A DNA stretch of 64,000 nucleotides from Agelas oroides. Its lineage: Eukaryota > Porifera > Demospongiae > Agelasida > Agelasidae. The notes under the pieces are model-generated. The model ran no database searches. It was not told the origin of the DNA and saw only the letters and a program-made list of their open reading frames with translations. Each line of letters starts with the position of its first letter. The first letter of the stretch is position 1. Both the position numbers and the translations under genes were made by a program. The DNA lies in NCBI GenBank assembly GCA_949130485.1, contig OX422198.1, forward strand, positions 3,057,262-3,121,261, read 5' to 3'. Below are positions 35,101 through 48,100 of this stretch, piece by piece.

Positions 35101-36198
35101 GCACATAAACAGGCTTGAACGAGCCTCATAGCGCTTTCACAGCTGTGAAATCTGCCCTATCGATCTTCTCTGGCAGATAAACAGGCCTACACGTGCTTCA
35201 CAGCTCCTTCTCGGTGGATAAAACGGCGTGACCAGGTCTTTCCCCCACATAAACAGGCTTGCACAAGCCTCACAGGACTTCCATAGTAGTGAAAACTGCT
35301 TTCTCGATCTTCCCTGGCACTTAAACAGGCCTACATGCGCTTCACAGCATCTCCTCGGAAGGTAAAACGGAGTTACCAAGTCTTTCAAACACATAATAAG
35401 GCTTGCACAATCCGCACAGGACCTCCACAGTGGTGAAAACTGTTTTCTCGATCTTCCCTAGCACTTAAACAGGCCTGCACCTGCTTCACTGCACCCAGTC
35501 GGTGGTTAAAACGGATTTGTCCGGTAATTTCCCCACATAAACAGGCTTGGACGAGCCTAACAGGACCTCAACAGCGGTGAAAACTTCTTTCTTGGTTTTC
35601 CCTGGCACTTAAACAGGCCTGCACCTACTTCACAGAACCTCCTCCGTGATTAAAACGCCCTTTTCAAGTTATTTCCTCACATAAACAGGCTCGTACGAGC
35701 TTCACAGGACCTCGACAGCGGTGAACACTTCTTTCTCGATCTTCCCTGGCACTTAAACAGGCTTACACGTGCTTCACAGCATCTCCTCGGAGGTTAAAAC
35801 CGCTTTACAAGGATTTCCGCACACAAACATGCTTGCACTAAGTTCTCACGGCCTCCACAGCGGTGAAAACTGCTTTCTCGATCATCTCTGGAACTTAAAC
35901 AGGCCTCCACGTGCTTCACAGCACCCCTTAGGAGGTTTAAACGGCGTTATCAGGTCCTTCCCGCATACAAACAGGCTTGCACAACCTCACAGGGCCTTCA
36001 CAGCGGTGAAATCTGCTCTCTCGATCTTCTCTGGCACATAAACAGGGCTACACGTGCTTCACAGCTCCTTGTCGGTGGATAAAACGGCGTGACCAGGTCT
36101 GTCCCCCACATAAACACGCTTGCCTAAGCCTCACAGGAGTTCCATACTGATGAAAACTGCTTTCTTGATCATTCCTGGCACTTAAACAGGCCTACACG
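32189..36198 (-). repeat. Satellite array segment, subfamily B, reverse orientation
   Basis: The same 144-bp framework, but with consistent differences from subfamily A: GGTTAAAACGGCGTTATCAG instead of GGTGAAAACGGCGTTGTAGG, GCACGAGCCTCACAGG instead of GCACCAGCTTCACAGG, and CTCGATCTTCCCTGG instead of CTCCATCTTTTCTGG. Several dimer types recur in rough order. One is marked by CGCTTTACAAGGATTT and GCACTAAGCTCTCACGGCC (32364, 33658, 34236, 34946, 35802). The segment ends at the TA of the palindromic insertion. Confidence 0.92.
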
Positions 36199-36200
36199 TA

Positions 36201-36724
36201 GAGTAATTTAGCAATCATTGGACGACAGGTATATTCGGACACTCAAACGCTGAGGGAAAACTGCGTAAACATTCGGCGATACCACAAGACTGTAGCTGAG
36301 GTACGTGGTACCTGGTGTACCAAAAATGACGCCCGCGCATCGTTTCCTGTTGGCGCTAGAAGCGATAAAATGGCCGTCCGAAAAATATCAATATTCGGAA
36401 AAGTGTATGTATTTTCAGACACTGTTGTTTGTGCCTTCTCTGAAGCTGCTTTTGGAGAGATTTTAGCATCGAAACGATGCCCCAAGACCTCCCCAATTCG
36501 CAATATATTTTAGTAGCGGTAGCTGCTTTGAACACTCAGGGGCGCAGCTGAACATGGACCAGTCCGATTCGATCGACATCGGACGGTGAAATTTGTCATT
36601 TCTTGCTGTGTTGTCTCGAAACAAGTTGAAGTCTCCACCATATTAGCATCAGTAGAATCTACAGGCCCTTGGCTACATGTTGGTATTTGTCCGGTGTTTG
36701 TGCGTTGAGTAGTTCTCGAGATAT
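36201..36724 (+). repeat. Left arm of the long palindrome
   Basis: 524 bp, ends in AGTTCTCGAGATAT, and pairs with 36809-37332. The spacer 36725-36808 is not symmetrical. Confidence 0.9.
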
Positions 36725-36808
36725 TGCACGATATCGTTTGAACTCACCTGTTTATGCTGCACATAAATCAACCAGCGTAGTTTATGGAAAGAAACATGAA
36801 ATATATTT

Positions 36809-37332
36809 ATATCTCGAGAACTACTCAACGCACAAACACCGGACAAATACCAACATGTAGCCAAGGGCCTGTAGATTCTACTGATGCTAATATGGTGGAG
36901 ACTTCAACTTGTTTGGAGACAACACAGCAAGAAATGACAAATTTCACCGTCCGATGTCGATCGAATCGGACTGGTCCATGTTCAGCTGCGCCCCTGAGTG
37001 TTCAAAGCAGCTACCGCTACTAAAATATATTGCGAATTGGGGAGGTCTTGGGGCATCGTATCGATGCTAAAATCTCTCCAAAAGCAGCTTCAGAGAAGGC
37101 ACAAACAACAGTGTCTGAAAATACATACACTTTTCCGAATATTGATGTTTTTCGGACGGCCATTTTATCGCTTCTAGCGCCTACAGGAAACGATGTGCGG
37201 GCGTCAATTTTGGTACACAAGGTACCACGTACCTCAGCTACAGTCTTGTGGTATCGCCGAATGTTTACGCATTTTTCCCTCAGCTTTTGAGTGTCCGAAT
37301 ATACCTGTCATCCGATGATTGCTAACTTACTC
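36809..37332 (-). repeat. Right arm of the long palindrome
   Basis: 524 bp, begins ATATCTCGAGAACT, and is the inverse of the left arm. The equal arm lengths mean no net indel since formation. Confidence 0.9.
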
Positions 37333-39932
37333 TATTTCACAGCACCGCCTCGGAGGGTAAAACGGAGTTATCAGGTCTTTCCCACATATAAGCAGGCTTA
37401 CACGAGCCGCACAAGACCTTCACGGTGGTGAAAACTGCTTTCTTGATCTTCCCTAGCACTTAAACAGGCCTGCATCTGCTTCACAGCACCTCCTCGGTGG
37501 TTAAAACGGCTTTGTCAGGTAATTTCCTCACATAAATAGGCTTGCACGAGCCTCACAGGGCTTCGATAGTGGTGAAAACTTCATTCTCAGTCTTCCCAGG
37601 AACTTAAACCGGCCCCCTGTACGTGCTTCACAGCACCTCCTAGGTGGTTAAAACGGCATTATCAGGTCGTCTGCGCATATAAACAGGATTGCACCAACCT
37701 CACAGGGCCTTCACAGCGGTGAAATCTGCTCTCTCGATCTTCCCTGGCACTTAAACAGGCCTACACGTACTCCACAGCACTTCATCGGATGGTAAAACGG
37801 AGTTATCAGGTCTTTCCCACACATAACCAGGCTTGCACGAGCCGCACCGGACCTCCACAGCGGTGAAAACTACTTTCTCGATCTTCCCTAGCACATAAAA
37901 ACGCCTATACCTGCTTCACTGCTCTTCCTCGGTGGTTAAAACGGCTTTGTCAGGTAATTTCCTCACATAAACAGGCTTGCACGAGCCTCATAGGACCACC
38001 ACAGTGGAGAAAAATGCTTTCTCGATCTTCCCTGGCACTTAAACAGGCCTACACGTGCTTCACATCATCTCCTCGGAGGTTAAAACCGCTTTACTAGGAT
38101 TTTCCAAACACAAACATGCTTGCACTAAGCTCTTACGGCCTCCACAGCGATGAAAACTGCTTTTTTGATCATATCTGGACTTTAAACAGGCCTCCACGTG
38201 CTTCACAGCACCTCCTAGGAGGTTAAAACGGAGTTATAGGGTCGTTATGGCACATAAACTGGCTTCCATGAGCCTCATAGGACCTGCACAGTGGAGAAAA
38301 AAGCATTCTCGATTTCCCCTGGCACTTAAACAGGCCTACACGTGCTTCACAGCACCCCCTAGGAGGGTAAAACGGAGTTATCAGGTCTTTCCAACACATA
38401 AGCAGGCTTGCACGAGCCGCAACGGACTTCCACAGTGGTGAGAACTGCTCACTCGATCTTCCCTTGCACTTAAACAGGCCTGCACCTGCTTCACCTCACC
38501 TCCTCAGTGGTTGAAACGGCTTTGTCACGTAATTTCCTTACATAAACATGTTTGCTCGAGCCTGACAGGACCTCGACAGCGGTGAAAACTTGTTTCTCAG
38601 TCTTCCCTGGCACTTAAACAGGCCTGCACGTGCTTCAAAGCACCTCCTCGGCGGTTAAAACGGCGTTATCAGGTTTTACCCCCACATAAACAGGCTTCCA
38701 CGAGCCTCATAGGACCAACACAGTGGAGAAATATACTTTCTCGACCTTCCCTGGCACTTAAACAGGCCTACACGTGCTTCACAGCATCTCCTCGGAGGTT
38801 AAAACCGCTTTACAAGGATTTCCCGCACACAAACATGCTTCCACTGAGTTCTCACGGCCTCCACAGCGGTGAAAACTGCTCTCTCGTTCATCTGTGGAAC
38901 TTAAACAGGCCTCCACGTGCTTCATAGCACCTCCTAGGAGGTTAAAACGGCGTTATCAGGTCGTTCACACACATAAAAAGGCTTGAACGAGCCTCATAGG
39001 GCTTTCACAGCGGTGAAATCTGCCCTATCGATCTTCTCTGGCAGATAAACAGGCCGACACGTGCTTCACAGCTCCTTCTCGGTGGATAAAACGGCGTGAC
39101 CAGGTCTTTCCCCCACATAAACAGGCTTGCACAAGCTTCACAGAACGTCCATAGTAGTGAAAACTGCTTTCTCGATCCTCCCTGGCACTTAAACAGGCCT
39201 ACACGCGCTTCACAGCATCTCCTTGGAGGGTAAAACGGAGTTATCAAGTCTTTCCAACGCATAGGAAGGCTTGCACAAACCGCACAGGACCTCCACAGTG
39301 GTCAAAACTATTTTCTCGATCTTGCCTAGCTCTTAAACAGGCCTGCACCTGCTTCACTGCACCCCGTCGGTGGTTAAAACGGCTTTGTCCGGTAATTTCC
39401 CCACATAAACAGGCTTGGACGAGCCTAACAGGACTTCAACAGCGGTGAAAACTTCTTTCTTGGTTTTCCCTGGCACTTAAACAGGCCTGCACCTACTTCA
39501 CAGAACCTCCTCCGTGGTTAAAACGGCTTTTTCAAGTTATTTCCTCACATAAACAGGCTTGTACGAGCCTCACAGGACCTCGACAGCGGTGAACACTTCT
39601 TTCTCGATCTTCCCTGGCACTTAAACAGGCTTACACATGCTTCACAGCGTCTCCTCGGAGGTTAAAACCGCTTTACAAGGATTTCCGCACACAAACATGC
39701 TTACACTAAGTTCTCACGGCCTCCACAGCGGTGAAAACTGCTTTCTCGATCATCTTTGGAACTTAAACAGACCTCCACGTGCTTCACAGCACCTCCTAGG
39801 AGGTTAAAACGTCGTTATCAGGTCCTTCCCGCATACAAACAGGCTTGCACCAACCTCACAGGACCTTCACAGCGGTGAAATCTGCTCTCTCGATCTTCTC
39901 TGGCGCATAAACAGGCCTACACGTGCTTCACA
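37333..39932 (-). repeat. Satellite array segment, subfamily B, reverse orientation
   Basis: Continues directly from the target TA. Its units correspond to those following 40488, as part of a segmental duplication. The ACAAGGATTT-type dimer occurs at about 38085, 38808 and 39670. The last eight bases, GCTTCACA, are the left target duplication of the next element. Confidence 0.92.
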
Positions 39933-40344
39933 CAGGCGTGCACAGCAGTAGAGGGTTGGGGGGGCGAAGATTGCGCAAAATTTATGACGTGCGGCGCCAC
40001 CACTCAGAGTAGAAGCTGAACGTCCACTTGACGAAGGGACTGAGTGGGTTGTTGGTTGTTCGTCGTGGATTTCTAGGCTGTTGCTCCTTCAACTGAATCA
40101 ATGAACTCCTGGGCTGCTGCTCCTTCGACTGGATGAGTGGACTTCTCTCTATCTTGAGTTACAAAGAATGTCTGATCTACGTACCTTGCTTGCTAGCTGT
40201 GGCCGTGTAGATAAGTTACGTGACCATAGCATGGCGTCCGCCGTCGACCGCCGGGCGACCAGGCCAGACGCCCCACCCCTCAGCTCCCCGGGCGGTTTGG
40301 TGGGGCGTACGCTCCCCCTCCGCCCCCCCGCAGTACCGCCAATG
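39933..40344. mobile_element. 412-bp hAT-like MITE
   Basis: Flanked by identical 8-bp GCTTCACA (39925-39932 and 40345-40352), the duplication size of hAT elements. The left end starts CAGGCGTGCACAGCAG and soon runs into GGGTTGGGGGGGCGAAG. The right end, read inward, starts CATTGGCGGTACTGCGGGGG; both start CA and have a G-run, a weak, degenerate inverted repeat. The interior has a GC-rich right third and two similar CTCCTTC-ACTG stretches (about 40086 and 40131). No transposase is present; the small open frames at 40149-40400 have no recognised domain. Confidence 0.75.
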
Positions 40345-43300
40345 GCTTCACAGCTCCTTCCCGGTGGATAAAACGGCGTGACCAGGTCTTTCCCCCACAT
40401 ATACAGGCTTGCCCAAGCCTCACAAGACTTCCATACTAGTGAAAACTGCTTTGTTGATCATTCCTGGCACTTAAACTGGCCTACACGTATTTCACAGCAC
40501 CGCCTCGGAGGGTAAAACGGAGTTATCAGGTCTTTACCACGCATAAGCAGGCTTGCACGAGCCGCACAGCACCTTCACGGTGGAGATAAATGCATTTTTG
40601 ATTTTCCCTGGCACTTAAACAGGCCTACACGTGCTTCACAGCACCTCCTCGGAGGGTAAAACGGAGTTATCAGGTATTTCCCACACATAAGCAGGCTTGC
40701 ACGAGCCGCAACGGACCTCCACAGTGGTGAAAAGTGGTCTCTCGCTCTTCCCTAGAACTTAAACAGGCCTGCACCTGCTTCACAGCACCTCCTCAGTGGT
40801 TAAAACGGCTTTGTCAGGTAATATCCTTACATAAACCGGCTTGTACGAGCCTCACAGGACCTCGACAGCGGTGAAAACTTCTTTGTTAGTCTTCCCTGGC
40901 ACTTAAACAGTCCTGCAACCTGCTTCACAGAACCTCCTCCGTGGTTAAAACCGCATTTTCAGGTTATTTCCTCACATAAAGAGGCTTGCACAAGCCTCAC
41001 AGGACCTCGACATCGGTGACCACTTCTTTCTAAGTCTTCCCTGGCACTTAAACAGGCCTGCACGTGATTCACAGCACTAACTCGGAGGTTAAAACCGCTT
41101 TACAAGGATTTCCCGCACACAAACATGCTGGCAGTAAGCTCTCACGGCCTCCACAGCGGTGAAAACTCCTTTCTTGATCATCTGTTGAACTTAAACAGGC
41201 CTCCACGTGCTTCACAGCACCTCCAATGTGGTTAAAACGGCGTTATCATGTCGTTCCTGCATATAAACAGGCTTGCACCAACCTCACAGGGCCTTCACAG
41301 CCGTGAAATCTGCTCTTTCGATCCTCTCTGGCACATAAACAGGCCAACACGTGCTTCACAGCTCCTTCTCGGTGGATAAAACGGCGTGACCAGGTCTTTC
41401 CCCTACATAAACAGGCTTGCACGAGCCTCACAGGACTTCCATAGCAGTGAAAACTGCTTTCTCGATCTTCCCTGGTACTTAAGCAGGCCTAAACATGCTT
41501 TACAACACGTCCTTGGAGGTTGAAACTGCTCCATCAGGATTTCACACACATAAACTGGCTCGTACAAACCTCACACGGACTCCACTGCGGTGAAAACTGC
41601 TTTCTCGATCTTCCCAACAGGCCTGCTCGTGCTTCATAACACCTCCTCGGAGGATAAAACGGCGTTATAAGGACTTTACCGAACATAAACTGTCATTCAC
41701 GAGCCCCACAGGACCACCACAGTGGTGAAAACAGCTTTCTCGATCTTCCATGGCACTTAAACAGGCCTGCATCCTCTTCACAGCACCTCCTCGGTGATTA
41801 AAACGGCTTTGTCAGGTAATTTCCTGATATAAATAGGCTTGCATGAGCCTCACAGGGCCTCGACAGTGGTGAAAACTTCATTCTCAGTCTTCCCTGGCAC
41901 TTAAACCGGCCCGCACGTGCTTCACAGCACCTCCTAGGAGGTTAAAACGGCGTTTTCAGGTCGTCCCCGCATATAAACAGGCTTGCACCAACCTCACTGG
42001 GCCTTCACAGCGGTGAAATCTCCTCTCTCCATCTTCTCTGGCGCATAAACAGGCCTACACGTGCTTCACAGCTCCTTCTCGGTGAATAAAATGGCGTGAC
42101 CAGGTCTTTCTCCCACATAAACAGTCTTGCAAAAGCCTCACAGGACTTCCATAGTTCTCGATCTTCCCTTGCACTTAAACAGGCCTACACATCCTTCATA
42201 GCATCTCCTCGGAGGTTAAAACCGCTTTACAAGGATTTTCCAAACACAAACATGCTTGCACTAAGCTCTCAAAGCGATGAAAACTGCTTTCTCGATCATC
42301 TCTGGACATTTAAACAGGCCTCCACGTGCTTCAGAACACCTCCTAGGAGGTTAAAACGGCGTTATAAGGTCGTTTCCACAGATAAACTGTCTTGCACGAG
42401 CCTCATAGGACCAGCACAGTGGAGAAAAATGCAATCTCGATATTCCTGGGTACTTAAACAGGCCTACACGTGCTTCACAGCACCTCCTCGGAGGGTAAAA
42501 AGGAGTTATCAGGTCTTTCCCACACATAAGCAGGCTTGCACGAGCCGCAGCGGACCTCCAAAGTGGTGAAAAGTGCTCTCTCGATCTTCCCTAGAACTTA
42601 AACAGGCCTGTACCTGCTTCACAGCACCTCCTCAGTGGTTAAAACGGCTTTGTCTGGTAATTTCCTCACATAAACATGCTTGCATGAGCCTTACAGGAAC
42701 TCGACAGCGGTGAAAACTTGTTTCTCAGTCTTCCCTGGCACCTGCACGTGCTTCACAGCACCTCCTAGGTGGATAAAACGGCGTTATCAGGTCTTACCCC
42801 ACATAAACAGGCTTGCACGAGCCTCATAGGACTACCACAGTGGATAAATATGCTCTCTCGATCTTCCCTGGCACTTAAACAGGCCTACACGTGCTTCACA
42901 GCATCTCCTCAGAGGTTAAAACCGCTTTAAAGGATTTCCCGTACCCAAACATGATTGCACTAAGCTCTCACGGCCTCCACAGCGGTGAAAACTGCTTTCT
43001 CGTTCATCTGTGGAACTTAAACAGGCCTCCACGTGCTTCGCAGCGCCTCCTTAAAGGTTAAAACGGCGTTATCAGGTCGTTCCCGCATATAAACAGTCTT
43101 GCACCAACCTCAAAGGGCCTTCACAGCGGTGAAATATGCTCTTTCGATCTTCTCTTGCACATAAACAGGCCTACATGTGCTTCACAGCTCCTTCTCGGTG
43201 GATAAAACGGCGTGACCCGGTCTTTCCCCGACATAAACAGGCTTGCACAAGCCTGACCGGACTTCCATAGTAGTGAAAACTGCTTTATCGATCTTCCCTG

Positions 43301-45058
43301 GCACTTAAACAGGCCTACACGTACTTCACTGCACCAGGGTAAAAAGGAGTTATCAGGTCTTTCCCACACATAAGCAGGCTTGCACGAGCCGCACAGGACC
43401 TCCACAGTGGTGAAAACTGTTTTCTCAATTTTTCATTGCGCTTAAACAGACCTGCATCTGCTTCACATCACCTCTTCGGAGGATGAAACGGCGTTGTCAG
43501 GTCGTTCCGGCACATAAACTGTCTTGCACCAAACTAACAGGACTTCAACAGTGGTGTAAACTGCTTTCTCGATCTTCCCTAGCACTTAAACAGGCCTGTA
43601 CCTGCTTCATAGCACCTCCTCGGGAGTTAAAACGGCTTTGTCAGGTAATTTCCTCACATAATAAGGCTTGGACGAGCCTCACAGGACCTCGACAACGGTG
43701 AAAACTTCTTTCTCAGTCTTCCCTGGCACTTAAACAGTCCTGCACGTGCTTCACAGCACCTCCTAGGAGGTTAAAACGGCGTTATCAGGTGTTTCCTGCA
43801 CATAAACAGGCTTGCACAAGCCTCATAGGACCACCACAGTGGAGAGAAACGCTTTCTCGATCTTCCTTGTCACTTAAACAGGCCTACACGCGCTTCTCAG
43901 CATCTCATCGGAGGTTAAAACCGCTTTACAAGGATTTCCTGCACACGAACATGCTTGCACTAAGCTCTCACGGCCTCCACAGCGGTGAATACTGTTTTCT
44001 CGATCATTTCTGGAACTTAAAAAGGCCTCCACGTGCTTCACAGCACCTCCTATGAGGATAAAACGGCGTTATCAGGTCGATCCCGCACATAAACAGGCTT
44101 GAACGAGCCTCATAGGGCTTTCACAGCGGTCAAATCTGCTCTCTAGATCTTCTCTGGCACATAAACAGGCCTACACGTGCTTCACAGCTCATTCTCGGTG
44201 GATAAAACGGCGTGATCAGGTCTTTCCCCCTCATAAACAGGCTGCACAAGCCTCACAGGACTTCCATAGTAGTGAAAACTGCTTTTTCAATCTTCCCTGG
44301 CACTTAAACAGGCCTACACGCGCTTCACAGCATCTCCTCGGAAGGTAAAACGGAGTAACCAAGTCTTTCAAACACATAAGAAGGCTTGCACAATCCGCAC
44401 AGGACCTCCACAGTGGTGAAAACTGCTTTCTCGATCTTCCCTAGCACTTAAACAGGCCTGCACCTGCTTCACAGCACCCCCTGGGTTGTTAAAACGGATT
44501 TGTCCGGTAATTTCCTCACATAAACAGGCTTGCACGAGCCTCACAGGACCACGACAGCGGTGAAAACTTCTTTCTTAGCCTTCCCTGGCACTTAAACAGG
44601 CATGCACGTGATTCATAGCACCTCCTCGGAGGTTAAAGCCACTTTATAAGGATTTCCCGCACACAAACATGTTGGCACTAAGCTCTCACGGCCTCCACAG
44701 CGGTGAAAACTGCTTTCTCGACCATCTCTTGAACTTAAACAGGCCTCCACGTGCTTCACAGCTCCTTCTCGGTGAATAAAACGGCGTGACCAGCTCTTTC
44801 CTTACATAAAATGGCTTGCACAAGCCTCACAGGACTTCCATCGTCGTGAAAACTGCTTTATCGATCTTCCCTTGCACTTAAACAGGCCTACACGTACTTC
44901 ACTGCACCAGGGTAAGAAGGAGTTATCAGGTCTTTCCCACACATAGGCAGGCTTGCACGAGCCGCACAAGACCTCCACAGTGGTGAAAACTGCTTTCTCG
45001 ATCTTCCATGGCACTTAAACAGGCCTACATGCGCTTCACAGCATCTCCTCGGAAGTTA
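40345..45058 (-). repeat. Satellite array segment, subfamily B, reverse orientation
   Basis: Subfamily B dimers in recurring types, with the ACAAGGATTT type at about 41098, 42227, 42926, 43924 and 44648. A shared deletion giving GCACCAGGGTAA occurs at about 43332 and again at about 44907, 1575 bp apart (about 11 dimers), which marks another higher-order duplication. Confidence 0.92.
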
Positions 45059-45157
45059 AGGGATTCTAGGGGAAGGTTCATCTGTGCACAGTGTGTCCTG
45101 AGTCCTCTGGTGCTCTGAAAGGGGTGCTGTGTATAATGAAGTGTTCTTCCTTTCATT
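45059..45157. other. Short non-satellite patch replacing satellite sequence
   Basis: About 100 bp (GGGATTCTAGGGGAAGG... to ...TTCTTCCTTTCATT) that does not align to the monomer, between CTCGGAAGTTAA and GCCTGCACCTGC. No target duplication and no inverted ends are seen, and part of the unit is missing, so it looks like a replacement or repair filler. Confidence 0.5.
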
Positions 45158-48100
45158 GCCTGCACCTGCTCCACAGCACCAACACGGTGGGTAAAACGGC
45201 TGTGTCAGATAATTTCTTCAGGCTAGCATAAGCCTCACAGGACTTCGAGAGTAGTGAAAACTGCTTTATCGAACTTCCCTAGCACGTAAACAAGTCAACA
45301 CCTGCTTCACAACAACTCCTTGGTGGTTTAAACAACTTTGTAAGGTAATTTCATTTCTTAAACAGGCTTGCACGAGCCTCACAGGACCTTGTAAATGGTA
45401 AACACTTCCTTCCAAGTCTTCCTTCGCACTTAAACAGGCCTCCACGTGCTTCACAGCACCTCCTAGGATGTTAAAACGGAGTTATCAGGTCTTTCCCATA
45501 CATAAGCAGGCTTGCACGAGCCGCACAGGACCTCCACAGTGGTGAAAACTGCTTTCTCGATCTTCCATGGCACTTAAACAGACCTGCATCTGCTTCACAT
45601 CACCTCCTCGGAGGATAAAACGGCGTTATCAGGTATTTCCTGCACATAAACGGGCTTGCACGAGCCTCACAGGACCACCACAACGGAGAAAAACGCTTTC
45701 TCGATCTTCCCTGGCACTTAAACAGGCCTCCACGTGGTTTAAAGCACCTCCTAGAGGATTAAAAAGGCGTAGTCAAGTCGTTCCCGCATATAAACAGGCT
45801 TGCAACAACCTCAAAGGGCCTTCACAGCAGTGAAATTTGCTCTATCGATCTTCTCTGGCACATAAACAAGCCTACACCTGCTTCACAGCACCTCCTCAGA
45901 AGGTAAAACGGAGTTATCAGGTCTTTCCGACACATAAGCAGGCTTGCACGAGCCGCATGGGACCTCCACAGTTGTGCAAACTGTTTTTTCGACCTTCCAT
46001 GTCACTGAAACAGGCCTGCACCTGATTCACAGCACTTCCTCAGTGGTTTAAACGGCTTTGTCAGGTAATTTCCTCACATAAACATGCTTGTACGAGCCTC
46101 ACAGGACCTCTACAGTGGTGAAAACTTCATTCTCAGTCTTCCCTGGCACTTAAACACGCACCTTCTCGAAGGTTAAAACTGCGTTATCAGGTATTTCCAG
46201 CACAAAAAACAGGCTTGCACGAGTCTCATAGGACCACCACAGTGGAGAAAAATGCTTTGTCGATCTTCCCTGGCACTTAAACAGGGCTACATGTGCTTCA
46301 CAGCATCTCCTCGGAGGTTAAAACCGCTTTGCAAGGATTTCCCGCAAACGTGCTTGCACTAAGCTCTCACGGCCTCCACAGCGGTGAAAACTGCTTTCTC
46401 GATCATCTCTGAAACTTAAACAGGCCTCTACGTGCTTCACAGCACCTCCTAGGAGGTTAAAACGGCATTATCAGGTCGTTCCCGCATATAAACAGGCTTG
46501 CACCAACTTCACAGGTCTTTCACAGCGGTGAAATCTGCTCGCTCGATCTTCTATGGCATATAAACAGGCCTACGCGTGCTTCACAGCTCCTTGTCGGTTG
46601 ATAAAACGGCGTGGCAGGTCTTTACCCCACATAAACAGGCTTGCACAAGCCTCACAGGACTTCCATAGTAGTGAGAACTGCTTTCTCGATCTTCCCTGGC
46701 ACTTAAACAGGCCTACACGTGCTTCACAGCACCTCCTCGGAGGGTAAAAGGGTGGTATCAGGTCTTTCCCACACATAAGCAGGCTTGCACTAGCCGCATA
46801 GGACCTCCACAGTGGTGAAAACTGCTTTCTCGATATTCCATGACACTTAAACAGGCCTGCATCTGCTTCACATCACCTCCTCGGAGGATAAAATGGCTTT
46901 GTCAGGTCTTTCTGGCACATAAACGGGCTTGCACCAACCTTACAGGACTTCCACTGTGGTGAAAACTGATTTCTTGATCTTCGCTTGCACTTGCTTCAAA
47001 GCACTTCCTCAGTGGTTAAAATGGCTTTGTCAGGCTATTTCCCCATATAAACAGGCTTGCACGAGAGTCACAGGACCACGACAGTGGTGAAAACTTCCTT
47101 CTCAGTCTTCCCTGGCACTTAAACAGGCCTGCACGTGCTTCACAGAACCTCCTCGGAGGATAAAACTGCGTTACCAGGTATTTTACGTACAAAATACAGG
47201 GTTGCACGAGCCTCATAGGACCACCACAGTGAAGAAAAATGCTTTCTCGATCTTCCCTGTCACTTAAACAGACCTCCACGTGCTTCACAGCACCTCCTAT
47301 GAGGTTAAAACGGCGTTATCAGGTCGTTCCCGCATATAAACAGGCTTGTACCAACCTCACAGGGCCTTCACAGCCGTAAAATCTGCTCTCTTGATCTTCT
47401 CTGGCACATAAACAGGCCTACACGTGCTTCACAGCTCCTTGTCGGTGGATAAAACGGCGTGACCAGGTCTTTCCCCGACATAAACAGGCTTGCACAAGCC
47501 TCACAGGACTTTCATAGTAGTGAAAACTGCTTTCTCGATCTTCCATGGCACATAAACAGGCCTACACGTGCTTCATAGCACCTCCTCGGAGGGTAAAAAG
47601 GAGTTATCAGGTCTTTCCCGAACATAAGCAGGCTTAATATATCACCAACCTTACAGGACTTCCACAGTGGTGAAAACAGCTTTATCGATCTTCCCTTGCA
47701 CTTAAACAGGCCTACGCTTGCTTCAAAGCACTTCCTCAGTTGTTAAAACGGTTTTGTCAGGTAATTTCCTCACATAAACAGGCTTGCACGAGCCTCACAG
47801 GACCTCGACAGTGGTGAAAACTTCCTTCTCAGTCTTCCCTGGCACTTAAACAGGCCTGCACGTGCTTCACAGCATCTCCTCGGCGGTTAAAACCGCTTTA
47901 CAAGGATTTCCCAAACACAAGCGTGCTTGCACTAAGCTCTCACGGTCTCCACAGCGGTGAAAACTGCTTTCTCGATCATCTCTGGAACTTAAACAGGCCT
48001 CCACGTGCTTCACAGCACCTCCTAGGAGGTTAAAACGGAGTTATCAGGTCTTTCCCACACATAAGCAGGCTTGCACGAGCCGCACAGGACTTCCAAAGTG

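Larger units (their letters stand above)
36201..37332. mobile_element. 1,132-bp near-perfect palindromic MITE at a TA site
   Basis: Arms 36201-36724 and 36809-37332 are each 524 bp and are inverted copies; roughly a dozen mismatches were found by eye. They flank an 84-bp loop. The ends read GAGTAA...TTACTC and are flanked by TA (36199-36200 and 37333-37334). The satellite flanks join as ACG-TA-TTTCAC. The paralogous unit at 40488-40489 has exactly this uninterrupted sequence, so it is an empty site. TA duplication and structure fit a Tc1/mariner-like non-autonomous element. The 86-codon frames in each arm (36243-36503 minus, 37030-37290 plus) are mirror images with no recognised domain. Confidence 0.9.

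Noticed and set aside
36243-36503. 86-codon minus-strand gene and its twin at 37030-37290
   Set aside because: They are mirror images in the palindrome arms, with no recognised domain and no second exon evidence.
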